Shown here one piece after another: positions 7,232 to 16,500 of a DNA stretch of 64,000 bases. The notes under the pieces are model-generated. The model was not told the DNA's origin. It saw only the letters and a list, made by a program, of their open reading frames with translations, and made no database searches. How positions within the stretch are numbered: position 1 is the first letter of the stretch; each line of letters starts with the position of its first letter. Made by a program: the position numbers and the translations under genes. This DNA is from JAPPLB01 sp965204095 (lineage in GTDB: Bacteria > Acidobacteriota > Terriglobia > Bryobacterales > UBA6623): NCBI GenBank assembly GCA_965204095.1, contig OZ241991.1, forward strand, positions 5,580,001 to 5,644,000, written 5' to 3'.

Positions 7232-8202
7232 GCGACCAGGGCGGGGGCACCGAAGACCGCCCCGGAAAAGACCTTGCGCCGGCGGCGTTCCCGGAGCCGC
7301 TCGTCGACCTGGTCCTCGACGGCCTTTCGAGCCCGCACTCCCGCCGCGCCTACGGCCGGGCGTTGAGCAAGTTCTTTGCCTGGTACCCGTCCAACGCCTC
7401 CGGAGAAGGCTTCACAAGGGCGGTCGTGCAGCGCTACCGCTCGCATCTCACCGAGAGTGATCTCTCGGCGGCCTCGATCAACCTGCACCTCGCCGCCGTG
7501 CGCAAGCTCGCCGCCGTGCGCAAGCTCGCCGCCGAGGCCTCCACCAACGGCCTGGTCGATCCGGGGACCGCCAGCGCCATCGGCAGCGTCTCCGGAGCCC
7601 GCCGCTCGGGCGCCCGCAGCGGCAACTGGCTGACCCTGGAGCAGACCCGCCGGCTCCTCGCCGTCCCCGACCCGTCGACGATCAAGGGCCTGCGCGACCG
7701 GGTCTTGTTGGGGTTTTTGGTGGGGTGCGGCCTCAGGCGGGGGGAGTTGGCGGGGCTGGAGCTTGCCGATGTCTCCCAGCGCGAGGGCCGCTGGGCGATC
7801 GTCGACCTCGTCGGCAAGCACGGCCGCGTCCGCACTGTCCCGATGCCGTCCTGGGTCTTCGCGGCGCTGGACGGCTGGACCGCGGTCGCCGGCATCGACT
7901 CGGGGCCCGTGCTGCGGCCCGTCTCCAAGGGAGGCCTCGTCGGCGAGGGGCCGATCACGGCTCAGGGGGTCTTCGAGACCGTCATCCGCCATGCCCGCCT
8001 CGCCGGCCTCGGCAAGGTCACGCCGCACGATCTGCGGCGCACCTTCGCCAAGCTCGCCCACCAGGGCCGGGCGCCGCTCGAGCAGATCCAGATCAGCCTG
8101 GGGCATGCCTCGATCCAGACTACGGAGAGGTATCTGGGCCTCAAACAGAACCTGCACGATGCGCCCTGCGATCGGTTGGGGATCGTGGGCTGGGAGGGGT
8201 GA
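7228..8202 (+). CDS. Tyrosine recombinase (Xer/integrase type)
   Basis: A 324-residue tyrosine recombinase. The start ATG overlaps the HNH stop. An N-terminal SAM-like core-binding domain (HSRRAYGRALSKFFAWY...) is followed by the catalytic domain. Arg I lies in GCGLRRGELAGLEL, the HxxR box is TPHDLRRTFAKLAH, and the last box is LGHASIQTTERYLGL with His and the nucleophilic Tyr. All catalytic positions are present. A short in-frame tandem duplication (KLAAVR repeated) occurs in the N-terminal domain. Length and motif spacing are Xer-like rather than P4-like. A dif-like dyad at 6716-6743 is its best visible candidate substrate. Confidence 0.88.
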   Translation: MSDQGGGTEDRPGKDLAPAAFPEPLVDLVLDGLSSPHSRRAYGRALSKFFAWYPSNASGEGFTRAVVQRYRSHLTESDLSAASINLHLAAVRKLAAVRKLAAEASTNGLVDPGTASAIGSVSGARRSGARSGNWLTLEQTRRLLAVPDPSTIKGLRDRVLLGFLVGCGLRRGELAGLELADVSQREGRWAIVDLVGKHGRVRTVPMPSWVFAALDGWTAVAGIDSGPVLRPVSKGGLVGEGPITAQGVFETVIRHARLAGLGKVTPHDLRRTFAKLAHQGRAPLEQIQISLGHASIQTTERYLGLKQNLHDAPCDRLGIVGWEG

Positions 8203-8239
8203 CTTACACCTGCTCTCCGAAATTCCCTCAACGTGACAA

Positions 8240-8767
8240 TTACGTTCCGTGAGGTGACCCCAATAGCCGTCTTAACCGTCTGATGCGGCGCACGACTTCA
8301 TCTGCCGGCAGAAGCACCAGATCATCATCGTGAAAAAGTCGTAGCGCATCGTGTAATCTGCGAAGCGGAACGATCTCGTACGATTCCAGTTCATCTATCA
8401 CCCACAGAACACCGTGGACTTCGATGCCATTACCTTCGGCGATCGCCCTCAACGGGCCGTCACCCGTGAGCAGAATACTGTTGCCTATATCCTCCGCCAG
8501 TACCAGTGCCAAGCAGTCCTTGAGTGCGAGGCGGCGGTGTCGGTTGAAATACGCCGCCGCTCGGGACACGGATGGGCCTGGGAGTTCGCGCACCTCCAGT
8601 CCGCGGCGGCACAGCATTTCCTTGTCGCTTGCAGAAAGACACAGCCACTCGTCCTCGAACAACGTGTCGGGCATCACAAATGTGTGGGGAAGCACAAGGA
8701 CAGTATCCAGGAGTGACGCTTTTCTCAGATCAATCATGCAGGACGTGTCACACACGATAGTCCGCAT
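8240..8767 (-). CDS. PIN-domain protein (COG2402 type), partner of Xre-ImmA protein
   Basis: A 175-residue PIN-domain protein. The opening strand IVCDTSCMIDL carries the first aspartate, VMPDTLFEDEW the second acidic region, LALKDCLALVLAED the third, and ILLTGDGPLRAIAE the fourth. These are the standard PIN metal-ligand positions. The start lies inside the end of the upstream Xre-ImmA gene (20-base overlap). This gene order, Xre-Zn-peptidase followed by a PIN protein, matches the COG2856-COG2402 pairing proposed in earlier comparative genomics as a toxin-antitoxin system. Inferred role: the RNase effector or toxin of the pair. Confidence 0.75.
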   Translation of the reverse strand: MRTIVCDTSCMIDLRKASLLDTVLVLPHTFVMPDTLFEDEWLCLSASDKEMLCRRGLEVRELPGPSVSRAAAYFNRHRRLALKDCLALVLAEDIGNSILLTGDGPLRAIAEGNGIEVHGVLWVIDELESYEIVPLRRLHDALRLFHDDDLVLLPADEVVRRIRRLRRLLGSPHGT

Positions 8768-9842
8768 CAGTTGCAGAAGGCCCCCTCAATCCCTGTACGA
8801 CCCTATCGAGAGGCTGCTGAAGTAACTCACCAGCCTTGCCCAGTGAAATGAGGCCTTCCGCCAGCGCCCAGTAGCAAAGCCGCTCAAACCGACGTGGTAC
8901 TTCGTGTCGGCCCTCCTCGCCATGATTCTCCAGCGGTTCCGGTTCTCTGGAGCGCCACCCGTGCGCGAAGGTCTGGAATGCATAGGCGAGCGTCGATTGA
9001 TCAATCACGTCTAACTGCTTGAAGCGCACGAGCATCATTGCCGCGCTGACCCGGTACATCCGCTTGAGCTGGATCAGTTCCTGGTAGCCGATGGCCTTTC
9101 GGGTCTTTCCAATCTCTCTGACGAGATGATCCCGCGGCACGAGAAAGGCTCCTGCAAAAACATCCGATGCTTTTTCATGGTTCACCGGAGAGCTGTCGTC
9201 GATCAGCCGGTGTGCCAACTCGTGGGCAAGCGTAAATCGTCGTCTCTCAAGAGTGTTATTCCGGTTTACGACAATCACCGGGACCTTCTTTTTCTGACGC
9301 TGCCTTCGGACTTGGCAGGTCAAACCCGACACATGCTCCGGCAAGCCGATCAACAGGACCTTGATCCCCCGGTACTCAAGCAGGGAGGTCATGTTCGGGA
9401 TAGGATCAATCCCGAGGTCCCATTTATCGCGCAAGTCCTCGGCAAGGATCTCGCCGTCATCGTCTTGCCCGAGAAAACAATTCCCGAATCGCCGTGCGTG
9501 CCAAGTCACGCTATCCAGCTCCAGAATTTCCTCGACAGTCAGATAGCGTTGCAAACGGTCGATCACTTCAGCCTCTATCCGCGCTCTTTCGGCGGCGGAA
9601 GTGCCTGATCGCTTCCGGAATGCCACATCCTCGAGTCCTTCGACCTGTTCGCTCAGCAAGTATTCAGGGGAAACGCCAAGCGCCTTGGTCAGCCGGGTCA
9701 GGCTCCCGGAGCTCGGCATCATCTCGCTGCGCTCGTATTTTCCGATGGCTTGGGCGGTGATGGCTCCGTCCAGCGCGTTCGACAGCCCGCGCAACGAAAA
9801 ACCGGCCTTTTTTCTGGCTAGTTTCAGGCGATCTCCAAACAT
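8748..9842 (-). CDS. Xre-HTH plus ImmA/IrrE-type metallopeptidase
   Basis: A 364-residue fusion starting MFGDRLKLARKKAGFSLRGL. Residues 1-70 form an Xre-type helix-turn-helix (SLRGLSNALDGAITAQAIGK). The middle and C-terminal part is an ImmA/IrrE-like zinc peptidase with RRFTLAHELAHRLID (HExxH type) and the downstream FAGAFLVPRD segment typical of the family. It overlaps the PIN gene and is divergent from the CBASS-type operon, with 131 bases between its start and the DUF2188 gene. Such fusions bind their own promoter and are cleaved or inactivated on stress. In CBASS loci the separate proteins CapH (HTH) and CapP (ImmA-like protease) control the operon. Inference: this fusion may serve both neighbours. 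Confidence 0.85.
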   Translation of the reverse strand: MFGDRLKLARKKAGFSLRGLSNALDGAITAQAIGKYERSEMMPSSGSLTRLTKALGVSPEYLLSEQVEGLEDVAFRKRSGTSAAERARIEAEVIDRLQRYLTVEEILELDSVTWHARRFGNCFLGQDDDGEILAEDLRDKWDLGIDPIPNMTSLLEYRGIKVLLIGLPEHVSGLTCQVRRQRQKKKVPVIVVNRNNTLERRRFTLAHELAHRLIDDSSPVNHEKASDVFAGAFLVPRDHLVREIGKTRKAIGYQELIQLKRMYRVSAAMMLVRFKQLDVIDQSTLAYAFQTFAHGWRSREPEPLENHGEEGRHEVPRRFERLCYWALAEGLISLGKAGELLQQPLDRVVQGLRGPSATDADYRV

Positions 9843-9874
9843 TTGACACCTTTGGTTGAAGTTTCCGATTCTAA

Positions 9875-9890
9875 AATCTATGATAAGATT
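9875..9890. promoter_or_regulatory. Candidate Xre operator between divergent genes
   Basis: The inverted repeat AATCT / ATGATA / AGATT lies 33 bases upstream of the Xre-ImmA start, inside the 131-base divergent spacer. The spacer is AT-richer than its surroundings. A single repressor bound here could act in both directions. Inference from symmetry and position. Confidence 0.4.
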
Positions 9891-9973
9891 GTAAACTGAA
9901 GAATCAAGCCCAGTCAACGGTACCTGCGACAGGGATGGTTCAACAACAACTCTTTCTGAAACAGGAGATTAAC

Positions 9974-10198
9974 ATGGCAAAAAGAAATCAGCATGTCGTT
10001 CCTCACGACGGCGGATGGGCTGTCCGCGGGGCCGGCAGTCAGCGCGCCAGTTCGGTACATCAAACCCAGCACGAGGCCATCGATGCCGCGCGAGAGATCG
10101 CTCGGAATCAGGGTAGCGAACTGTTCATCCACGGCAGGGACGGCCGTATCCGGGAACGCGACTCCCACGGCAACGACCCGTTCCCGCCGCCGGGCTAA
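9974..10198 (+). CDS. DUF2188 family small protein
   Basis: A 74-residue DUF2188 protein, MAKRNQHVVPHDGGWAVRGA and onward, with the family's GSQRAS, AIDAAREIARNQGSELFIHG and RDGRIRERDS blocks. An AGGAG lies six bases before the ATG. It is the first gene on the plus side of the divergent spacer and ends 47 bases before the CD-NTase, so the two are probably co-transcribed. DUF2188 proteins are small and often found beside phage or defence genes, but their role is not established. It may be an accessory member of the CBASS-type operon or a passenger. Confidence 0.75.
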   Translation: MAKRNQHVVPHDGGWAVRGAGSQRASSVHQTQHEAIDAAREIARNQGSELFIHGRDGRIRERDSHGNDPFPPPG

Positions 10199-10245
10199 CT
10201 GTCGGCGACATGCGTTTCATCAGACCCTGAAGATAGGAGGTCAGA

Positions 10246-11439
10246 ATGAGTAACGTAACCGGGCATCGCATCCTTGAAGAAATTGCCAGAACCATAGAGA
10301 TCCCCGATTCCGCTTATGAAACTGCGGAGAAACGCTACAAAGACCTCGGAGGCTGGTTCGCCCGTCCCGAAGCCAAATGTTCCCCGTTTGACCCCCACGT
10401 TCATGCACAGGGCTCATTTCGCTTAGGTACCGTCATCCGCCCCCTCTCCGAAGATGAAGCGTATGACCTTGACCTTGCCTGCAAGCTCCGGCGGGGGATT
10501 AGCAAAGCCTCACACACACAGGAACAGGTCAAGACGCTCGTCGGACGCGACGTGGAAAGCTATCGCATTGCCCGCGGGATCGAGAAGGCCAAAAAGGAGA
10601 AGCACCGCTGCTGGCGTCTAGAGTATGCAGACCATCTAAGCTTCCACATCGATATAGTGCCCTGCATCCCGGAAGAGATGGGCTCGCAGAGGCTCATTCA
10701 GGACGCCATCATCAAAGCGCAGTCCTCGGATAAAGAGCTTGCGCAGGTGATTGCAAAGTTGACTGTTAACATCACGGATGATCGGCATCCTGGATATCGG
10801 ATTCTCGCCGCAGACTGGAATGTCAGCAATCCTGAAGGCTACGCGCGCTGGTTTGAGTCACGCATGCGCTTGGCAAAACCGTTGCTCGAAGCACTGAAGC
10901 ATCAGTTGAGAGCTGCCACTGTTGATGAGATCCCGGCATTCAAGTGGAAAACACCGTTGCAGCGCAGCGTCCAGATGTTCAAGCGGCACCGCGACTTAAT
11001 GTTCGCCAAGAATGCGGATGCAAAGCCCATCTCAATCATCATTACCACTCTGGCCGCCCAGGCCTATCGGGGCGAGACTGACCTACAGGAAACCACCTTG
11101 GGACTATTGGACAGGATGCACGGTTTGATCAATCACAAGACGCCGCGTGTCCCAAATCCAGTCAATCCTGAAGAGGATTTTGCAGACAAATGGGATACGC
11201 CTGAGGGCCGCGCCAAGAGACTGGAAGGGAACTTCAGAATGTGGCTTGTTCAGGCAAAGTCCGATTTCAAGGCTCTTGCGGTCTCCCGCGACCCGGATTT
11301 CATTTCAGAGATGGCTGCTCGGAAGCTTCACTCTTATCCGTCCGATCTGCGCGAGAAAATTGGCATTGTCGCACCGATAGTGCTCCCGCCCAAGGTACAC
11401 CGCATTACCGAGACGCCCGCAAGGCCGTGGAGGCGATGA
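10246..11439 (+). CDS. CBASS CD-NTase (cGAS/DncV-like nucleotidyltransferase)
   Basis: A 397-residue nucleotidyltransferase of the SMODS/CD-NTase fold. The nucleotide-binding G56-S57 lies in HAQGSFRLGTVI. The metal-binding acidic pair is in EAYDLDLAC (D74, D76) and the third acidic residue is D136 in FHIDIVP. The remaining 250 residues form the helical C-terminal half expected of the family. A GGAGG site precedes the ATG. It is followed at 22 bases by an E2-like gene, and a SAVED effector lies beyond. The enzyme should make a cyclic di- or trinucleotide after phage sensing; the specific product cannot be told from the sequence. Clade not assigned. Confidence 0.9.
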   Translation: MSNVTGHRILEEIARTIEIPDSAYETAEKRYKDLGGWFARPEAKCSPFDPHVHAQGSFRLGTVIRPLSEDEAYDLDLACKLRRGISKASHTQEQVKTLVGRDVESYRIARGIEKAKKEKHRCWRLEYADHLSFHIDIVPCIPEEMGSQRLIQDAIIKAQSSDKELAQVIAKLTVNITDDRHPGYRILAADWNVSNPEGYARWFESRMRLAKPLLEALKHQLRAATVDEIPAFKWKTPLQRSVQMFKRHRDLMFAKNADAKPISIIITTLAAQAYRGETDLQETTLGLLDRMHGLINHKTPRVPNPVNPEEDFADKWDTPEGRAKRLEGNFRMWLVQAKSDFKALAVSRDPDFISEMAARKLHSYPSDLREKIGIVAPIVLPPKVHRITETPARPWRR

Positions 11440-11461
11440 TCTCTGTCTCCCTTTCGCTCAG

Positions 11462-12091
11462 ATGGTTGCTGGCTTACAGGCGTTTCTGAAAGACCACCCC
11501 CTCATGACCATCAATCCGGGCACTGGTGCAAACTTGAGCATAGAGGGAAAGTTCCATTTCTCGGCGTACCACAAAGGCAAGTCTGAAATAACCGACTGCT
11601 ACGATCTGCGGATCGACGTTCCTCAGAATTTTCCGCGGGATCTGCCGTGCGTGACTGAGCTGGCGAAAAAGATTCCCCACAACGAACGCTTCCACGTGAA
11701 TTCAGATGCAACACTATGTCTGGGGTCGCCGTTGCGGCTGCTGCAGAAGCTATCGCAACAGCCCACATTGCCCGGCTTTGCGTCACTTTGTCTGATCCCG
11801 TACCTGTACGCAGTTTCCTACAAGCTCAGATTCGGGGGAGAGTTAATCTTCAGCGAACTCGCACACGGACCGCAGGGAGAAATTCAGGATTATCTCGATC
11901 TATTCTCGCTTAAGACCCCCGAGCAGGTCAGGCGTGTTCTACGTGTGTTGGGGATGAAGAAACGCCGCGCGAACAAGGAGCCATGTCCTTGCTATTGCGG
12001 GAAAAGATTGGGCCGTTGCCGGTTCAACAGCACGATTCTCCAGTTCCGGAAACTTGCGAGTCGTCCGTGGTTCAGGGAGCATCAGGTCTAG
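11462..12091 (+). CDS. E2-like conjugating protein of short type II CBASS (Cap2-like)
   Basis: A 209-residue protein with an E2-like core: YDLRIDVPQNFPRDLPCVTE, then HNERFHVNSDATLCLGSP, where C86 is the expected catalytic cysteine of the (H)xN...LCL pattern, then GFASLCLIPYLYAVSY. There is no E1/ThiF adenylation domain and no JAB-like peptidase gene nearby, so this fits the E2-only 'short' form of type II CBASS, in which the E2 modifies or primes the CD-NTase. The C-terminus carries a cysteine cluster, EPCPCYCGKRLGRCRFNS, resembling a SEC-C-type zinc motif, an unusual tail for this family. No clear Shine-Dalgarno; translation may couple to the CD-NTase. Confidence 0.72.
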   Translation: MVAGLQAFLKDHPLMTINPGTGANLSIEGKFHFSAYHKGKSEITDCYDLRIDVPQNFPRDLPCVTELAKKIPHNERFHVNSDATLCLGSPLRLLQKLSQQPTLPGFASLCLIPYLYAVSYKLRFGGELIFSELAHGPQGEIQDYLDLFSLKTPEQVRRVLRVLGMKKRRANKEPCPCYCGKRLGRCRFNSTILQFRKLASRPWFREHQV

Positions 12092-12170
12092 TCCCTTCAA
12101 GAATTTCCGGTGCAGAGAACCGGACCTGGCCAATTCTAGGGTCTGAGCAGTAATGGAACGGAAAACCGGG

Positions 12171-13292
12171 TTATGCAGCGTGGCCGTGTCTTCGCCTACA
12201 GTAAATAATCGTTGGCCGATCAATTCCGCATACGGGCATCAAGATACCCCAAGGATAGGGAGGGATTGCGCTCCTCCGATACTGATAAACGGCAACTTCA
12301 GGCAGGTTGCGTTTGTCATAGAGTCTGCCGAAGCGGAAGGCGACGCTGTTTTGGGCCGCAAGGAACAGGTGGATACGCGACACGCCGCGGTTGCCCAAGC
12401 CAATTGCGGCCTCAAGAAATTGCCTGCCGAGAGCACGCTGCTTTTCCTCCGACCAATGACAGTCCGGCGAACCGTCCTCGAGGTTGAGTTCGACAACTGG
12501 CATGTTGCCAAACTGAGCACGGACATCCTCAGCGTTCACACGGTAGGATACAGACACCGCCAATGCGACTCCCTCTGTACCATCCGGCACATCTTCCAGG
12601 CTGGTTGCCTGAAAGCGCTTGCCGTCATCTGCGCTGTCAAGCTCACGCCAAGCCTCGGCGTGCCGATCCCAGTCAAGAATAAAAGCCGTCCCTTCGTCAT
12701 CGATCAGCACACCGGTCAGAAACGTAAACGGTACCGGCGTCAGACCACCGTAGACGAGAGTGAGGTCGCAGCGGTCAAAGCCATTCTCTCTCCGCTTAAG
12801 ATCCGCGGGCAGCGAAATCAAATTCTCAAGCACGGCTTCCGGCGCAACAATCTCGCCATCCTTGACCCCCTGGCGCAAATCAACAAGGACATGATCCCGC
12901 CGTCCTTCGAGCCTTGGGGGAAGAGCTTCGATCAGTGGTGCGCCACCAGCATCACGCAGTCCCCGAGCCTCAACGACGACAATCTTCTTTCGAGTGAGGC
13001 GGTGCTGCTCAGCTCTATAGCGAAAGTACTCCCAGACGCACCCCACGCAAATTAGGGTCAGTCCGAGGAATCCCGACGCCCATACGAACATGCTCGGTGT
13101 GCCACCAGTACTATCAAAGCCAACATCAATACGGCTGTCCTGAAACGCGAATGACACGTCCAACACCCAGCCAGGGCCGAAGACAAGTGCCAGGCAGGCA
13201 ATGCCGGTCCGCACCATCGAAAGCGCGGGAGAACACCGTCTGAACACCCAGTCGATCAACAACCTGAAGAAGCGCTTGAGCAGGATCATCAT
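12171..13292 (-). CDS. 2TM-SAVED effector (Cap14-like) of CBASS
   Basis: A 373-residue protein with two N-terminal hydrophobic segments (about 24-48 and 68-88), then a cytosolic SAVED-type cyclic-nucleotide sensor. The sensor shows LTLVYGGLTPVPFTFLTGVL, FILDWDRHAEAW, VALAVSVSYRV and the C-terminal signature IHLFLAAQNSVAFRFGRLYD followed by KRNLPEVAVYQY. The order 2TM then SAVED matches the Cap14 effector type, expected to disrupt the membrane when it binds the CBASS signal. It is convergent with the CD-NTase/E2 genes (79 bases between stops) instead of in the same operon, which is atypical and implies separate promoter control. Confidence 0.82.
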   Translation of the reverse strand: MMILLKRFFRLLIDWVFRRCSPALSMVRTGIACLALVFGPGWVLDVSFAFQDSRIDVGFDSTGGTPSMFVWASGFLGLTLICVGCVWEYFRYRAEQHRLTRKKIVVVEARGLRDAGGAPLIEALPPRLEGRRDHVLVDLRQGVKDGEIVAPEAVLENLISLPADLKRRENGFDRCDLTLVYGGLTPVPFTFLTGVLIDDEGTAFILDWDRHAEAWRELDSADDGKRFQATSLEDVPDGTEGVALAVSVSYRVNAEDVRAQFGNMPVVELNLEDGSPDCHWSEEKQRALGRQFLEAAIGLGNRGVSRIHLFLAAQNSVAFRFGRLYDKRNLPEVAVYQYRRSAIPPYPWGILMPVCGIDRPTIIYCRRRHGHAA

Positions 13293-13306
13293 CGGATGCG
13301 GCCCTA

Positions 13307-13483
13307 TTGAATGTTAACGATAAACCGGCCGCTCCGGGCTACAAGGTAGCCATCCTTGACGATACCGACGGGCAAATGAGCCCCGGTTTTGATCCGCTCG
13401 AGACCTTCAACAAAGTGTCCAATAACATCCTTTATGAGGCACGAAATAGGAGGTCCTCAAAGGTTGCTGTGCCGCCTTGCTAG
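13307..13483 (+). CDS. Possible 58-residue small protein or gene remnant
   Basis: An open frame from TTG reading MNVNDKPAAPGYKVAILDDT and on through GQMSPGFDPLETFNKVSNNI to VPPC. The residue composition looks like genuine coding and the frame is open across most of the gap between the effector and the giant secreted gene. No convincing Shine-Dalgarno, and no family recognised. It could be a fragment of a gene displaced by the defence module. Confidence 0.25.
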   Translation: MNVNDKPAAPGYKVAILDDTDGQMSPGFDPLETFNKVSNNILYEARNRRSSKVAVPPC

Positions 13484-13562
13484 GCGGAACTACTTGCATG
13501 AAGGGGATCGCGGCAAGGATGCCAAAATGAAAGCCTTGGTGTGAATGAGCAGGAGTTTAAGA

Positions 13563-16500
13563 ATGCAGCGACTTGCTGTGATTATTGCAATATTGACCGC
13601 AAATGCCATTTGGGCGCCGGCACTGCAGGCGCAGACGAAGGACGATTTTGAGTACTGGGATCTCAATGAGAATGGCGATCTGACTTGCACTGAAGCGACT
13701 GGAAAGGATGAAGGGTTGAAACTCCCGGCCTACCGCGACAACCGGGACGGCACCGGCATGATCTACCAATGGCTGGAACGCCGCAGGTCCAGTGACGCCG
13801 ACAACGATGGGATTGCGTGCGACAGCACTTCAAATCCCAACGGTTACGTACCCAGGGCCGGTTCGACGCCACCTCCAACTTCGAACGCGAGAAAGTGTCC
13901 TGACGGGTCACCAACATGGATGGGCCTACCCGTCTGCGAGGAAGGTGGCCGTGAAGGTTACGCCCGCGACGAGTTCGGTTCGGCATCCAGTTCGCTGGAA
14001 GACGAGATCATCGACGCACTCCCCAAGTCCGACGAGCAGGTGTACACGCCGTACACCTGCACACTATTTGAGATCCGGGCTGATGGAACCGCAGCCACGG
14101 ATATCGAGCACATCGTCGCGCTGGCGGAAGCATATGACTCCGGCCTCGCTGAATCGCAGTTCCGAACCTTCGCGGGGGACATGGACAATCTGACGATTGC
14201 CGATCCTACGGTGAACCGGCACCAAAAATCCGACCTTGACGCGGGCGAATGGGAGCCATCAGAAAACCGCGGCTGGTTCGCGTCCCGCGTTGTAACCGTC
14301 AAGAAAAAGTACGGACTATCGGTGAACGCAACCGAGCGTGATGCCTTGCAGTCGATGATTATCTCAGATCCGAGCCGTACCATCACCTGCGGCGACGAGC
14401 AGGCGGAGTCGGGAGGTCAGATCCATTACTTCCCCCATCTTGCGGTGGGAGCGGGTTGGCAAACCACGCTCACCTATATCAACTACACCGCCGATGAGGT
14501 GAGCTGCCGGACCGATTTCCTCTCTGATCAGGGGACCCCGCTGATGGTCTCGTTTCCGTCACTGGGACCGGATGTCCGCCGGAGCGACATGCTGCCGCCC
14601 GGAGGGTCGGTTCACGAGGAGACCGACGTGGGTTTGAGCTCTCCGCCAGCGGCCGGCTGGGCGCGGGCCACGTGCTCGGGACCGGTGAAGGCCAGCCTGC
14701 TGTTCCGTCAGTACGACAGCGCAGGCCTGGCCGTGGCGGAAGCGGGAGTCAATGCGGCGGCCGCTCCGGCCACCCGTTTCGTCACCTTTGCCGAACAGGC
14801 GCCGGGCCAGCCGGGGACCGGCGTCGCCTATGCCAACCCTTCCGACACGGCGGCCCGGGTCACCTTTACGGCCAGGAACGCGGCGGGACGGACGCTGGAC
14901 AGCTTCGATCAGACCCTGATGCCCGGAGAGCATGGAGCAAAAAACATGACGGGCCTGTTCGATCTGCCCAGCTTTACGGGATCGCTCGAAATCACCTCCA
15001 CCGAGCCCATCGTCACCCTGTCGATCAATGCTGAAGCCGCTCCCATCTTCTCCTCCCTGCCTCCGGGAGAGCTGGATCCTTCTGCGCAGGGGCCGACGAC
15101 GTATTACTTCCCCCATCTTGCGGTGGGGGCGAGTTGGCAAACCACGATCACCTATATCAACTACTCGTCCGAGGAGGTAAGCTGCCGGACCGATTTCCTT
15201 TCCAGCCAGGGGACTCCACTGATAGTCTCGTTTCCGGGACGGGGAAGGGTGGACAGGCGGACCGACGTGCTGCCGCCCGGAGGGTCGGTTCACGAGGAGA
15301 CCGACGTGGGTTTGAGCGCTCCGGCTGCGGCCGGCTGGGCGCGGGCTACGTGCTCAGGGCCGGTGAAGGCCAGCCTGCTGTTTCGTCAGTACGACAGCGC
15401 AGGCGTGCCCACGGGAGAAGCGGGAGTCAATGCGGCGGCCGTTCCGTCCACCCGCTTCGTGACCTTTGCCGAACAGGCGGCAGGCCAGCCGGGGACCGGC
15501 GTCGCCTATGCCAACCCCTCCGACACGACGGCGGCTGTGGTCACCTTTACGGTCAAGGACGCGGCGGGGCGGACGCTGGACAGCGTCGATGAGTCCCTGA
15601 TGCCCAAGGGGCATGTTGCGAAAAACATGGCGGGCCTGTTCGATCTGATCAGTTTCAGCGGATCGCTCGAAATCACCTCCACCGAGCCCATCGTCATCCT
15701 GTCGCTCAATGCCGAAGCCGCTCCCGTTTTCTCCTCCTTGCCTCCAGGGGAACTGGATGCTGCTGATATTCCGGGCGAGATTCCCGTGACAGGTGCACCC
15801 GATTTGGTGGTCCAGGCTCCATCGGTAAGCGCCGACACTTCGAATGCGGGGGAGTCCTTCACATTCAGCGCAACCGTCCGCAACCAGGGTCAAGGCCCGG
15901 CGGCCGCTACAACGTTGCGCTGCTACCGGTCGTCGGACACGATGATCACGACATCGGACATGGAGGTGGCGGCGGCCGAGGTGGCTGAACTCGTCGTATC
16001 AGGCAGCAGCAGTCAGTCGGTGCGGCTGACTGCGCCGGCAACCCCGGGAAAGTACTACTACGGTGCCTGTGTGGACGCGGTGGAGGACGAGTCCACCACG
16101 GCGAACAACTGCTCGACATCCGTGTTGATCACCGTATCGGAGCCTCAGAGCGGCACTGCAAAGGATCGGGAAGCGCTGCTGGAGTTTTATCACTTGACCG
16201 GCGGGCCGGACTGGATCGACCGCACCAACTGGCTCAGCGACACGCCGCTCTCCGATTGGTTCGGGGTGGATACAGATGGAAGCGGCCGGGTAACGGGCCT
16301 GAATCTCTCACGAAACCAGCTCAGTGGATCGATCCCCCCCCAACTCGCCGACCTGATCAGCCTCCAAGTGCTGGACCTTTCAGCCAACCAACTTAGCGGG
16401 CAAATCCCGCCGGTGCTGAGCAAGCTGATCAGCCTCCAAGTGCTGGACCTTTCAGTCAACCAACTTAGCGGGCAGATCCCGCCGGTGCTGAGCAAGCTGA

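Noticed and set aside
9871..9890. Second copy of the recombinase arm (ATCTATGATAA at 9876-9886)
   Set aside because: One arm matches 10 of 11 bases but there is no matching inverted arm at the six-base spacing; treated as chance or as part of the Xre operator.
12092..12170. Hairpin CCGGT...ACCGG between the convergent CBASS genes as a terminator
   Set aside because: Stem is short and no T run follows on either strand, so an intrinsic terminator is not supported.
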